This document shows positions 27,847 through 35,783 of a stretch of DNA of 44,334 nucleotides, piece after piece. Origin of the DNA: Xanthomonas cannabis pv. cannabis (GTDB lineage: Bacteria > Pseudomonadota > Gammaproteobacteria > Xanthomonadales > Xanthomonadaceae). The notes under the pieces are model-generated. The model was not told the DNA's origin, searched no databases, and saw nothing but the letters and a program-made list of their open reading frames with translations. The first letter of the stretch is position 1. The number at the start of each line of letters is the position of its first letter. A program made the translations under genes and the position numbers. Where the stretch lies: NCBI RefSeq assembly GCF_000802365.1, contig NZ_JSZE01000031.1, positions 1-44,334 of the forward strand. Direction: 5' to 3'.

Positions 27847-28168
27847 CCCTAGTGGGCGCGAAGCTGATCCGCGACGCACCATCCCACTCAATAGCTCGGC
27901 ATGGCGGAAGCTGCGTGCCTATTTTCTGGCGCACGATCCATTGTGCCGCCACTGCAAATCTCGCGGGATGACTGTTTTGGCTACTGATATCGATCACATG
28001 AGTGGTGATCCATCAGACAACAGCGCAGCGAACCTTCAGCCACTCTGCCACTCATGCCATAGCCATAAGACAGGACGCGAACGACACGGCTTATCAGTGG
28101 TTATGGGCTGCAATCAAGATGGATGGCCCGCAGATCCATCACACCACTGGAATCAGAAAAATCGCTAG
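27833..28168 (+). CDS. HNH endonuclease (phage packaging-associated)
   Basis: 111 residues; the ATG at 27833 overlaps the portal gene by 14 bp. Zinc ligands are Cys38/Cys41 (CRHC) and Cys72/Cys75 (CHSC), with the HNH core TDIDHMSGD and NLQPLCHSCHSHKT. In HK97-like cos phages an HNH protein next to the terminase is needed for cos cleavage by TerL. Its position between portal and TerS supports the same role. Confidence 0.9.
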   Translation: MRRSNPSGREADPRRTIPLNSSAWRKLRAYFLAHDPLCRHCKSRGMTVLATDIDHMSGDPSDNSAANLQPLCHSCHSHKTGRERHGLSVVMGCNQDGWPADPSHHWNQKNR

Positions 28169-28229
28169 GGAATTCGACGCAAAAGACCGACTTCCCTCCT
28201 CTTGAATATCGCTAAGTCCAAAGATCGCC

Positions 28230-28697
28230 ATGAAGAAGACCAGAAATCGCCGATCCGATAGCGTCGCTGCTGCCGTGACTGCCGCCAAGAATGCCGCCGC
28301 AGATAGTTTGCAGCCGCCCGCACATATCGACTTCCCAGCTGAGGCATGGCCGCACTGGCTAGCAATCATTGGGAATCGTGCCCGTGATCGGTGGAACGAC
28401 CTGGATCTGATCAATGCAGCCGAACTTGCGATGATCCATGCCGACATTGCGCGTCTACGGGCGCTAGTGCGTCTTGAAGGGGACATGACGCAGGGTGGCA
28501 AGCCCCACCCTGCCCATAAGCTGCTAGACACTGCTGGACGCCGTGCAATCGCACTGTCTCGAATGCTGCATGTCCACCCGGAAGCGACAGAGGGTCGGAG
28601 TAGAGATGCAGGTAACTCACTCAACTTGCAGCGTGAGGCACAACAAGCCGCCACGAACAGTGATCCGCTAATTCCGCGATTGGTGGCGGTGAAGTGA
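28230..28697 (+). CDS. terS: Phage terminase small subunit (P27-like)
   Basis: 155 residues with a basic N-terminus and helices typical of P27-type TerS: HIDFPAEAWPHWLAIIGNRARDRWNDLDLINAAELA, with LLRLEG-type spacing, ending LIPRL. It recognises the element's packaging site. The TGA overlaps the TerL ATG by one base. A dedicated TerS lets a satellite package itself selectively. Confidence 0.82.
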   Translation: MKKTRNRRSDSVAAAVTAAKNAAADSLQPPAHIDFPAEAWPHWLAIIGNRARDRWNDLDLINAAELAMIHADIARLRALVRLEGDMTQGGKPHPAHKLLDTAGRRAIALSRMLHVHPEATEGRSRDAGNSLNLQREAQQAATNSDPLIPRLVAVK

Positions 28698-30196
28698 TGG
28701 ACAGCAGAGCCGGCCGCGTAATTGCCTTCATTGAAAAATACTGTTTGACTCCTGACGGTGCGCAGGTGGGTCAGCCCATGACCCTTGCCAAATTTCAGAA
28801 GGATTTCATCCGCGATGTTTACGACAATCCTGCCGACACTCGGCGGGCCTATCTTTCAATTGGCCGAAAGAACGGGAAGACCGGGCTGATCGCTGCACTA
28901 CTCCTGGCACATCTTGTTGGACCGGAAGCAAAGCAGAATGCGCAAATTGTGAGCGGTGCCATGAGCCGTGATCAGGCTGCGCTAGTGTTCAATCTTGCGT
29001 CCAAGATGGTCCAACTATCTGCCGACCTTTCAGGCATCGTCAAGATCATCCCAAGCGGCAAACGTCTGGTAGGTTTGCCGCTCAACACCGAGTTTCGCGC
29101 GTTGGCCGCTGACGGGAAAACCGCGCATGGCCTTTCGCCCGTGCTAGCCATTCTTGATGAAGTCGGGCAAGTGCGCGGGCCGCAATCTGACTTCGTGGAT
29201 GCCATCGTAACAAGTCAGGGGGCGCACTCAAATCCGCTGCTGCTGGTGATCTCGACTCAAGCCGCCAACGATGCAGACTTGCTAAGCATTTGGCTCGATG
29301 ATGCCGAACGCAGTAGTGACCCGCGCATTGTTTGCCATCTTCATGCAGCAGCGGATGGATGTCCGCTTGATGATGAAAAAGAGTGGATGGCCTCAAATCC
29401 TGCGCTCGGCACGTTCCGCAGTCGTGATGATCTTGCCGAACAGATGAAGCAGGCCCAGCGCATGCCGTCTATGGAGAACTCTGCGCGCAATCTATTGCTC
29501 AATCAGCGCGTGAGCACTGAAAGCCCGTTCGTATCGCCTGACGTATGGAAGTCATGCGGTAGCCCCGCCCTACAATTCGAAGGCCCCGTATACGGCGGGC
29601 TTGATCTATCCGCCCGCACCGATCTCACGGCGCTACTACTCGTCGGCAAGGTTGACGGTGTGTGGCAAGCGCAGGCGCACTTCTGGACGCCGCAGGTTGG
29701 CTTGGCAGACCGTGCACACCGTGACCGTGCGCCTTATGACGTTTGGGCACGACAGGGATTCATGCGGACCACTCCGGGCGCGAGTGTTGACTATGCGCAC
29801 GTGGCGGCAGACATCGGTGAAATTGTCAGTGATCTAGATTTGCAAGTGATCGCATTCGACCGCTGGCGGATCGACGTGATGAAGAAGGAGCTAGACACGC
29901 TGGGCATCGACCTACCACTGCAACCATTTGGGCAAGGGTTCAAGGACATGGGGCCAGCTATCGATGCTCTGGAAGCAGAGTTGTTGAACGCGCGGATTGC
30001 ACACGGCAACCATCCTGTTCTTGCGATGTGCGCAGCGAACGCCATTGTGACCAAGGATCCGGCCGGATCTCGCAAATTTGACAAGGCTCGAACCACTGGC
30101 CGTATTGATGGGTTGGTCGCACTCGCCATGGCTATTGGCGTTGCAGCCACGGTGCCGGAAGCACAAGAAGCCGAACCGATGATGTTCTTTATTTAG
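28697..30196 (+). CDS. terL: Phage terminase large subunit
   Basis: 499 residues. The ATPase domain has GRKNGKT (56-62) as Walker A and VLAILDE (149-155) as Walker B with the catalytic Glu. The C-terminal RNase H-like nuclease starts at YGGLDLSARTD with Asp303/Asp309, and a further acidic residue lies in VIAFDRWR. This is the DNA-packaging motor. The start at 28697 follows from the TGATG overlap with terS. It is the last head gene, followed by a terminator. Confidence 0.95.
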   Translation: MDSRAGRVIAFIEKYCLTPDGAQVGQPMTLAKFQKDFIRDVYDNPADTRRAYLSIGRKNGKTGLIAALLLAHLVGPEAKQNAQIVSGAMSRDQAALVFNLASKMVQLSADLSGIVKIIPSGKRLVGLPLNTEFRALAADGKTAHGLSPVLAILDEVGQVRGPQSDFVDAIVTSQGAHSNPLLLVISTQAANDADLLSIWLDDAERSSDPRIVCHLHAAADGCPLDDEKEWMASNPALGTFRSRDDLAEQMKQAQRMPSMENSARNLLLNQRVSTESPFVSPDVWKSCGSPALQFEGPVYGGLDLSARTDLTALLLVGKVDGVWQAQAHFWTPQVGLADRAHRDRAPYDVWARQGFMRTTPGASVDYAHVAADIGEIVSDLDLQVIAFDRWRIDVMKKELDTLGIDLPLQPFGQGFKDMGPAIDALEAELLNARIAHGNHPVLAMCAANAIVTKDPAGSRKFDKARTTGRIDGLVALAMAIGVAATVPEAQEAEPMMFFI

Positions 30197-30253
30197 CGCG
30201 GGTATGGCTGTAGGGCCGCGCGCAGTTCATTCCCTACAGTCGGCGGATCAGGC

Positions 30254-30337
30254 ATGAGTGCCGCCACCTTGAAAAACCATGTCAGCCAGTGGACTCTTTT
30301 GGAGGAGTTGAGCCGGCACGAACCCCACTCACCGTGA
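30254..30337 (+). CDS. Possible small ORF, 27 aa
   Basis: ATG at 30254, sequence beginning MSAATLKNHVSQW and ending SRHEPHSP. No convincing ribosome-binding site, and its end lies in the terminator stem. Recorded as uncertain; it may be non-coding. Confidence 0.2.
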   Translation: MSAATLKNHVSQWTLLEELSRHEPHSP

Positions 30338-30356
30338 TGGCGTAGTGGGGTTTTTT
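30321..30356 (+). terminator. Intrinsic terminator of the head operon
   Basis: Stem AACCCCACT / AGTGGGGTT with a 14-nt loop, running into a T-run. It ends the plus-strand head operon just before the antisense cargo gene. Confidence 0.88.
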
Positions 30357-30364
30357 GTTGGTCG

Positions 30365-30643
30365 CTAGCTCAGGTTGTTTCTAAGCCAGTCAGATCCAGC
30401 GGTGTTGAATCCGCTCCATGCCGCATCCCCTTGTGCGAGCTTCACAACAAGCAGTTCGTCGTTGCTATCGATAAAATGCTTTAGAGCATCGCGAATCACA
30501 GATGCGCTGCCTGCATGGCTGATCAGCCAAGTCGAGTCAAGGTGGTGCCAGTAACCGTTGGCAATTTCCTTAATCTTTTCGATCAGGCCGCTGTAGTTCT
30601 GCCCTTGACGGTTCAGGTCGTACCCAATCATGTAGATCGCCAT
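30365..30643 (-). CDS. Cas2-fold-like small protein ('SinR family'), element cargo
   Basis: 92 residues. It begins MAIYMIGYDLNRQGQNY, then a helix, WHHLDSTWLIS, a helix IRDALKHFID, and DELLVVKLAQGDAAWSGF. The beta-alpha-beta order with an Asp after the first strand resembles the ferredoxin-like Cas2/VapD fold. I recall similar proteins labelled 'SinR family' although they are unrelated to Bacillus SinR. It is the only late-side gene on the minus strand and lies next to attR, the usual cargo position. A defence, toxin or superinfection function is inferred from position only. Confidence 0.7.
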   Translation of the reverse strand: MAIYMIGYDLNRQGQNYSGLIEKIKEIANGYWHHLDSTWLISHAGSASVIRDALKHFIDSNDELLVVKLAQGDAAWSGFNTAGSDWLRNNLS

Positions 30644-30703
30644 ACCAAACCCCGTTTGTGATGTTCGTCAAATTTCTCATCAGGACTGAGAAAGCGCAAC
30701 CCC

Positions 30704-30724
30704 TGGGACAAATTTGGGACAGTG
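30704..30724 (+). repeat. Paired GGGACA sites, right arm
   Basis: Matches 19706-19725 in the same orientation, with one extra A between the two GGGACA copies. Probable integrase arm site near attR. Confidence 0.6.
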
Positions 30725-30803
30725 CCCCCGAGATAAGCCAATTTTGGTCGTTGTTGGCGAGGCTGTAAGTGACTGATTTATCAGCTGACCCTAGTTGAAC
30801 CTT

Positions 30804-30820
30804 GTTGATTGAAATCAACA
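30804..30820 (+). repeat. 13-bp attP-flanking repeat, right copy, with inverted repeat
   Basis: ATTGAAATCAACA at 30808-30820 is identical to 19646-19658. Here it also forms the dyad GTTGAT-TGAA-ATCAAC (30804-30819). It lies 7 bp before the attR core. Confidence 0.6.
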
Positions 30821-30827
30821 ACTTACC

Positions 30828-30882
30828 GACTTAAAATCCCTCAGCTGTGAGGCTATGCGGGTTCGACCCCCGCCCCGGGCAC
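30828..30882 (+). repeat. attR core (tRNA-Leu 3'-half remnant)
   Basis: 55 bp matching the 3' part of tRNA-Leu (19590-19644) at 51 positions. It has no 5' half, so it is not a tRNA gene. It marks the right end of the element and should represent the original host tRNA 3' end. Confidence 0.9.
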
Positions 30883-31403
30883 ACTCCACCGCAGCGCAAA
30901 TCTGCTGCTGCACCGATGACGTGAGGCACCGTTATCCGAGAGCTGACGGAGTTGACTTCGCGACAACTCAACGTGACGTTCTTTCACTGTCTGCAGCTGT
31001 GGCTGATCACCTCATGCTGAAGCAGGCCATAGCGGCCGTGAGGTGCGTTGGCATTCTGTCAATCGGCACTGCCCCCTTTCGCAGTCATCCACGTCACAAG
31101 GCTCGACGCCACGCTTGGTGAGTAGGCATACGACCCAAACGGCATCCAAGATCCAGTCGAGGCAGAAAGCGGCTACCGCTACTCAGTATGCGTCGGTTTC
31201 GCTGATGCAAGGCCGCACAACGACGTATCCGGGCGAGATTGCTTATGCGCGCAAGGGTGCAGAGAGCTGCACTGTCGCAATGCGTTGCCGCCTAGGCGGT
31301 TGCAACTCCACATCCGGCAGCGCCCACTAAGCCATCGTTCAAAAATGCTTTCCAACGCATCTCTACCAGGCCGGTGACGGCGCACATCCAGACACACAGA
31401 TAC
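30883..31403. other. Non-coding stretch between attR and the tRNA terminator
   Basis: About 521 bp. Only short ORFs without recognisable domains are present; no repeat, tRNA or IS end was seen. Confidence 0.5.
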
Positions 31404-31441
31404 AAATAAAAAACCCTGGATATCATCTGACATCCAGGGTT
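31404..31441 (-). terminator. Terminator of the pgsA-tRNA transcript
   Basis: On the minus strand a 10-bp stem AACCCTGGAT / ATCCAGGGTT is followed by a T-rich run. It lies 6 bp after the 3' end of the last tRNA-Gly. Confidence 0.9.
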
Positions 31442-31447
31442 CGAATT

Positions 31448-31523
<76 letters not shown>

Positions 31524-31602
31524 GTGAAACTAAATTGTACAGCTTGTCACTTCGTTGCGCTAGCCCTGTCATCGTTGCCGATGAGAAAAAGCGCATGCGA
31601 TG

Positions 31603-31676
31603 TGGAGGCCTGGGCCGGAATTGAACCGGCGTACGCGGATTTGCAGTCCGCTGCATAACCACTCTACCACCAGGCC
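31603..31676 (-). tRNA. tRNA-Cys(GCA)
   Basis: 74 nt with encoded CCA. Acceptor GGCCTGG/CCAGGCC, anticodon loop CTGCAAA (GCA). It lies between the two tRNA-Gly genes; two small stems with CAAGGC/GCCTTG lie between it and the proximal tRNA-Gly and may be processing signals. Confidence 0.97.
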
Positions 31677-31744
31677 GAAACATCTAACCCAAGGCATCCT
31701 GCCTTGAAACAACAAGGCCCCAACACAGGAGCCTTGTCACTAAC

Positions 31745-31820
<76 letters not shown>

Positions 31821-31856
31821 TTGGGAGGCGAAATTCTACAGCGAACAGCATAGGTG

Positions 31857-32489
31857 TCAACTGTTGCTTTCGATTTTTTTCGGCTTGTTGCTGATTGCGG
31901 CTTTTTCGTCGGCACGCAGGCTCGGCCAGGCCGCCTGCAGATACTGGAGACCCGACCACAGCGTCAGCAGCGCGGCGATTGCCAGCGTCCAGTAACCGGC
32001 ACGGAAGATCAGATTGCCCAACCAGATTTCGTGCGTTGGCATCTGCCCCGGCGTGACCGAATACAGCAGGCAGAGCAACGCCACCATCTGCGCGGTGGTC
32101 TTGACCTTGCCGATCACCGCCACGCGCACCTTGGCACGCTGCCCGATCTCGGCCATCCACTCGCGCAGCGCGGAGACGGCGATCTCGCGGCCGACGATCA
32201 CTGCCGCCCAGAACGCCATCCACGGGGTGGGATGACCCTGCACGATCAGGAACAACGCCACTGCGACCATCAACTTGTCGGCAACCGGGTCCAGAAACGC
32301 GCCGAACGCGGAATACTGGTGATAGCGCCGCGCGACCCAGCCATCCAGCCAGTCGGTGATGGCAGCAAGAGCGAACACGCCGGCGGACGCAAAATTTGTC
32401 CACGTGTACGGCAGGTAGAACACCACGACCAGCACCGGGATCATCAGGATCCTTAGCAGTGTCAGCCACGTGGGGATGGTCAACTTCAT
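31857..32489 (-). CDS. pgsA: CDP-diacylglycerol-glycerol-3-phosphate phosphatidyltransferase PgsA
   Basis: A 210-residue inner-membrane enzyme making phosphatidylglycerol phosphate, the committed step to PG and cardiolipin. The CDP-alcohol phosphotransferase signature is complete: Asp46, Asp49, Gly50, Ala53, Arg54, Gly63, Asp67, Asp71 in DWLDGWVAR...GAFLDPVAD. Several transmembrane helices. The start overlaps the uvrC stop by one base (TAATG). Confidence 0.95.
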   Translation of the reverse strand: MKLTIPTWLTLLRILMIPVLVVVFYLPYTWTNFASAGVFALAAITDWLDGWVARRYHQYSAFGAFLDPVADKLMVAVALFLIVQGHPTPWMAFWAAVIVGREIAVSALREWMAEIGQRAKVRVAVIGKVKTTAQMVALLCLLYSVTPGQMPTHEIWLGNLIFRAGYWTLAIAALLTLWSGLQYLQAAWPSLRADEKAAISNKPKKIESNS

Positions 32490-34345
32490 TACGGACTCGA
32501 CTCGCCTGCCGCATCGGGAAGCGCCAGCCCGTGCAGGTTAGCGTAGATTCGCGCGGCAAGTGCGGCGTTGACTCCGTCCACCCGCGCGATCTCGGCCTCG
32601 CCAGCGGCCTTGAGGCCGACCAGACCGCCGAAATGCTTGAGCAGGCTGGCGCGACGTCGCGGCCCGATACCGGGAATATCCTCGAGCTTGCTGGTCATGC
32701 GCGCCTTCTGGCGGCGTCCACGGTGACCGGTGATGGCAAAGCGGTGCGCTTCGTCACGCACCTGCTGGATGAACTGCAACGCCGGCGACGCCGCGCCTGG
32801 GCGCAGCTCGCGGCCGTCGGCCATGACCAGCGCCTCGTGCCCTGCCCTGCGCTCCTCGCCCTTGGCCACGCCTACCAGCAGGACATTCTCGACGCCCAGG
32901 TCGGCCAGTGCGGCCTGGGCCTGGGCCAGCTGGCCGGCACCGCCGTCGATCAACAGCACATCGGGCAGCACGCCGTTTTCTTCCACCGCGCGCCGGAACC
33001 GCCGCTCGATTGCCTGCCGCATCGCGGCGTAGTCGTCGCCCGGGGTGATGCCGGAAATATTGAAGCGCCGATACTGGCCGCGCACCGGGCCGCTGGCATC
33101 GAAGACCACGCACGATGCGACGGTGGCTTCGCCCATGGTGTGGCTGATGTCGAAGCACTCCACCCGCTTGACCGGTTCGGCAAGCCCGAGCATCTCGCGC
33201 AGTGCCTCGCTACGAGCATGCTGCGCGCTCTGGCTGGTGAGCTCGGTCACCAGCGTCAGCTGCGCGTTGCGGGTCGCCAACAGCAGATAGCCGGCACGCT
33301 CGCCGCGCACGTTCCACTTCAGCGCGACCTTGTGTTCGGCAGCGGCACTAAGTGCGGCCTCGATCAGTTCGGCCTCGGGGATTTCGCGATCCAGCAGGAT
33401 CTCGCGCGGCGGCGAATGCTCGGCGTAATACTGCGATACGAATGCGCCGAGAATCTCGTCGGCGCTGTCTTCGCCGTTGGTCTTGGGAAAGAACGAGCGC
33501 GTGCCCAGATTGCGACCATCGCGGAAGCTCAGCAGCAGCACGCAAGCCTGGCTGGACTGCGTGGCGCAGGCCAGCACGTCCAGGTCGGCGGCGCGGCCAT
33601 CGACATACTGGCGGTTCTGCATGCTGCGTAACGACGACAACAGATCGCGCAGGCGCGCAGCACGCTCGAATTCCAGCGCTTCGCTGGCCTGCTGCATCGA
33701 ATGCATGATCTCTTCGCCGAGCTGATCGCTCTTGCCTTCCAGAAACATGGTGGCGCGGCGCACCGACTCGGCGTAATCGGGCGCGGCCACCAGATCCACG
33801 CATGGGCCACTGCAACGGCCGATCTGATACTGCAGACATGGCCGCGAGCGGTTACGGAACACGCTGTCTTCGCAACTGCGCAACTTGAACAGCTTGTGCA
33901 TCAGGCTCAGCGTCTCACGTACGCCGGTCACGCCGGTGTACGGGCCGAAGTAGCGCCCCTGCACGGCACGCGGGCCACGATGCAAGGCGATCCGCGGCCA
34001 GTCCTCGCGCGTGAGCAGCACGTATGGGTAGCTCTTGTCATCGCGCAAGGACACGTTGTAGCGCGGCGACAGCGACTTGATGAGCTGGTTTTCCAGCAGC
34101 AGCGCTTCGGCCTCGCTGCGGGTCACGGTGACGTCCATGCGCGCCACCTGCGACAGCATCGAGGTCAGCCGTGCATTCTTCGGCGTGCCGTTGAAATAGC
34201 TGCCCACGCGCTTGCGCAGCGCGCCCGCCTTGCCGACGTACAGCAAGGTGTCGTCGGCCGCATACATGCGGTAGACGCCGGGCGCGGTGCTGAGCTGCGC
34301 AGCAAACGCTTTTCCATCGAAATCGGCTTGGGGCCTTGCGTTCAT
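32489..34345 (-). CDS. uvrC: UvrABC excinuclease subunit C
   Basis: 618 residues; makes the dual incisions in nucleotide-excision repair. N-terminal GIY-YIG nuclease (GVYRM 23-27, LYVGKA 35-40, Arg43). A UVR motif lies near 205-240 and an RNase H-like 5'-incision domain at about 385-540 (ECFDISHTMGEATVASCVVFD, LIDGGAGQLAQA). Two helix-hairpin-helix motifs close the protein (LEDIPGIGPRRRASLLKHFG). The start overlaps the NHL gene stop by ATGA; uvrC-pgsA pairing is conserved in gammaproteobacteria. Confidence 0.97.
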   Translation of the reverse strand: MNARPQADFDGKAFAAQLSTAPGVYRMYAADDTLLYVGKAGALRKRVGSYFNGTPKNARLTSMLSQVARMDVTVTRSEAEALLLENQLIKSLSPRYNVSLRDDKSYPYVLLTREDWPRIALHRGPRAVQGRYFGPYTGVTGVRETLSLMHKLFKLRSCEDSVFRNRSRPCLQYQIGRCSGPCVDLVAAPDYAESVRRATMFLEGKSDQLGEEIMHSMQQASEALEFERAARLRDLLSSLRSMQNRQYVDGRAADLDVLACATQSSQACVLLLSFRDGRNLGTRSFFPKTNGEDSADEILGAFVSQYYAEHSPPREILLDREIPEAELIEAALSAAAEHKVALKWNVRGERAGYLLLATRNAQLTLVTELTSQSAQHARSEALREMLGLAEPVKRVECFDISHTMGEATVASCVVFDASGPVRGQYRRFNISGITPGDDYAAMRQAIERRFRRAVEENGVLPDVLLIDGGAGQLAQAQAALADLGVENVLLVGVAKGEERRAGHEALVMADGRELRPGAASPALQFIQQVRDEAHRFAITGHRGRRQKARMTSKLEDIPGIGPRRRASLLKHFGGLVGLKAAGEAEIARVDGVNAALAARIYANLHGLALPDAAGESSP

Positions 34346-35760
34346 TCGTCTATCGCAACATCACTCAGTGCGCCGCTTGCCAGGTCGTAACGCAGCACGG
34401 CATGGGCATCGGTTTCGGCAATCCAGACCGCACCGGCGGCCACCGCCAGACCGGCCGGGCCATGCAGGCGCCGCGGCAGCTCGACCGTGGTCAGCTCGCC
34501 GCCGCCCAGGCGCAAGCAGCGCAGGCGGCCGTTACCGGTGTCGGCGATCCACAGCAACGGCGAGTCGGCGGCCAGCGCGATGGCCTGCGGAAACTGCAAC
34601 TGCGCGGTGCCGCGTGGCCCATCCTCATCGCCGAACTGCCACAGGCCCTGACCGCCGACCAGGGTCTGCACCAGGTCACCGCGCAACTGCATGGTGCGGA
34701 TCGACGAGCCCAGCCCATCGCAGACGTACGCCACTTGCTGCACTGCCGCCAATCCTGCCGGTTGCGCGAAAGCTGCGAGATGGCCGCTGCCATCGCGGAT
34801 TTCAAGGGAGCCGGTGCCGGCGCGCGCACTCAATGCCGCGCGACCCAGGTCGTAGCTCCAGATGCGGTTATCGCCGGCCATGGCGATCAGCACTTGGTTG
34901 TCGGCAACGGCCAGACCCTGCGGGTAGTTCAGAGCGGACGCGCCGGCGAACGCCAGCGGTCCTTCGACCGGCTCGCCAGAGCGACCGGTGCCGCACAGGG
35001 TGTCCACCTGCCCGCTGCGCAGGTTGATGCGCCGTAACGCGTGGTTGCCGGTATCGGCGACGTAGAGCTGGTCGCGTTCCAGTGCCAGGCCTTGCGGGCG
35101 GCGGAATGCGGCTTCGCCGATGCCGCCATCGATGAGGTCGGCGTTGCCATGTCCGAACTGACGCAGCACACGGCCGCCATGCGTGCACTCGAGCACGCGA
35201 TGGTGGCCGGTGTCGGCGACGTACAGACGGTCTTCGGTCGCGGCCAGGCCGGTGGGAAAGCGCAATGCCAACCGCGGCTCGGGGTCGCGCTCGGCCACGC
35301 CCTGCAGGTCCGCATCGGAAGGCGGCTGCTGGCCGTCGCACAGGGCGGCCAGCGCCCTGTCCAGATCGCCAGTGACGCCGACCAGGCGCTGGCGCTCGCG
35401 CCCGTAGGCGTCCAGCAGCACCAGCGTGGGCCAGGACTGGATATTGAACCGGCGCCAGGTTTCCCAGTCCTTGTCGAGCAGGATGGGCGCGCTGACGCCG
35501 TGGCCGCGCAACTGCTTGAGCGAGCGTTGCGGCAGACGCTCGCTATCGAAGCGCGGCACCTGCACCACGATCACCTGCAAGCGCCCGGGACTGCGTGCCT
35601 GCCATTGCGCCAGTTCGGCCAGGCGTTCGGCACACCACACCGAGCTGGCGTTGACGAAGGCCAGCACGAGCGCACGGCCGCGATGTTCCTGCAAGGTGGA
35701 CGGCCTGGCGTTGAGCCAGGTGGGAAATTCCGGCAGTTCCTGGGTGAGCTGGGCATTCAT
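34342..35760 (-). CDS. Thioredoxin-like/NHL-repeat fusion protein
   Basis: 472 residues. Residues about 1-150 form a thioredoxin/AhpC-like fold (ALVLAFVNASSVWCAERLAEL, then IQSWPTLVLLDAYGRE), but the CxxC is reduced to a single Cys in SVWC. Residues about 165-470 form NHL/beta-propeller repeats marked by LYVADTGHHRVLE, LYVADTGNHALRRI and LWIADTGNGRLRCL. No signal peptide, so probably cytoplasmic. The architecture resembles NHLRC2-type proteins; function unknown. Translationally coupled to uvrC. Confidence 0.85.
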   Translation of the reverse strand: MNAQLTQELPEFPTWLNARPSTLQEHRGRALVLAFVNASSVWCAERLAELAQWQARSPGRLQVIVVQVPRFDSERLPQRSLKQLRGHGVSAPILLDKDWETWRRFNIQSWPTLVLLDAYGRERQRLVGVTGDLDRALAALCDGQQPPSDADLQGVAERDPEPRLALRFPTGLAATEDRLYVADTGHHRVLECTHGGRVLRQFGHGNADLIDGGIGEAAFRRPQGLALERDQLYVADTGNHALRRINLRSGQVDTLCGTGRSGEPVEGPLAFAGASALNYPQGLAVADNQVLIAMAGDNRIWSYDLGRAALSARAGTGSLEIRDGSGHLAAFAQPAGLAAVQQVAYVCDGLGSSIRTMQLRGDLVQTLVGGQGLWQFGDEDGPRGTAQLQFPQAIALAADSPLLWIADTGNGRLRCLRLGGGELTTVELPRRLHGPAGLAVAAGAVWIAETDAHAVLRYDLASGALSDVAIDE

Positions 35761-35783
35761 GCGGTAATTATGCCCAAGCGTGA

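Larger units (their letters stand above)
30207..30356 (+). ncRNA. Possible structured RNA between terL and its terminator
   Basis: Consecutive stems are visible: CTGTAGGG/CCCTACAG (30207-30238) and GGCGG/CCGCC (30242-30265), then the terminator. This may be a small RNA or simply a structured 3' UTR. Overlaps the 27-aa ORF. Confidence 0.25.
19590..30882. mobile_element. Integrated satellite element, capsid-forming PICI-like, in tRNA-Leu
   Basis: An 11.3-kb island bounded by a 55-bp imperfect direct repeat of the tRNA-Leu 3' half. Order: integrase; AlpA/Xis-like HTH; two small proteins; primase-helicase; iteron origin; two related small proteins; terminator; HK97 major capsid, prohead protease, portal, HNH, TerS, TerL; antisense Cas2-like gene. 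By eye it is less GC-rich than the host DNA. No tail, lysis or CI-type repressor gene is recognisable. This content matches capsid-forming phage-inducible chromosomal islands, which build their own heads and take tails from a helper. A stripped HK97-like prophage is the alternative. All frames are intact. Confidence 0.85.

Noticed and set aside
19590-30882. Complete temperate prophage
   Set aside because: Too short and lacking tail, lysis and repressor genes; head genes are in an unusual order.
30828-30882. Second tRNA-Leu gene
   Set aside because: Only the 3' half is present; there is no D-arm or 5' acceptor strand.
30855-31330. Short plus-strand ORFs after attR
   Set aside because: No domains, no ribosome-binding sites; they start inside the tRNA remnant or overlap each other.
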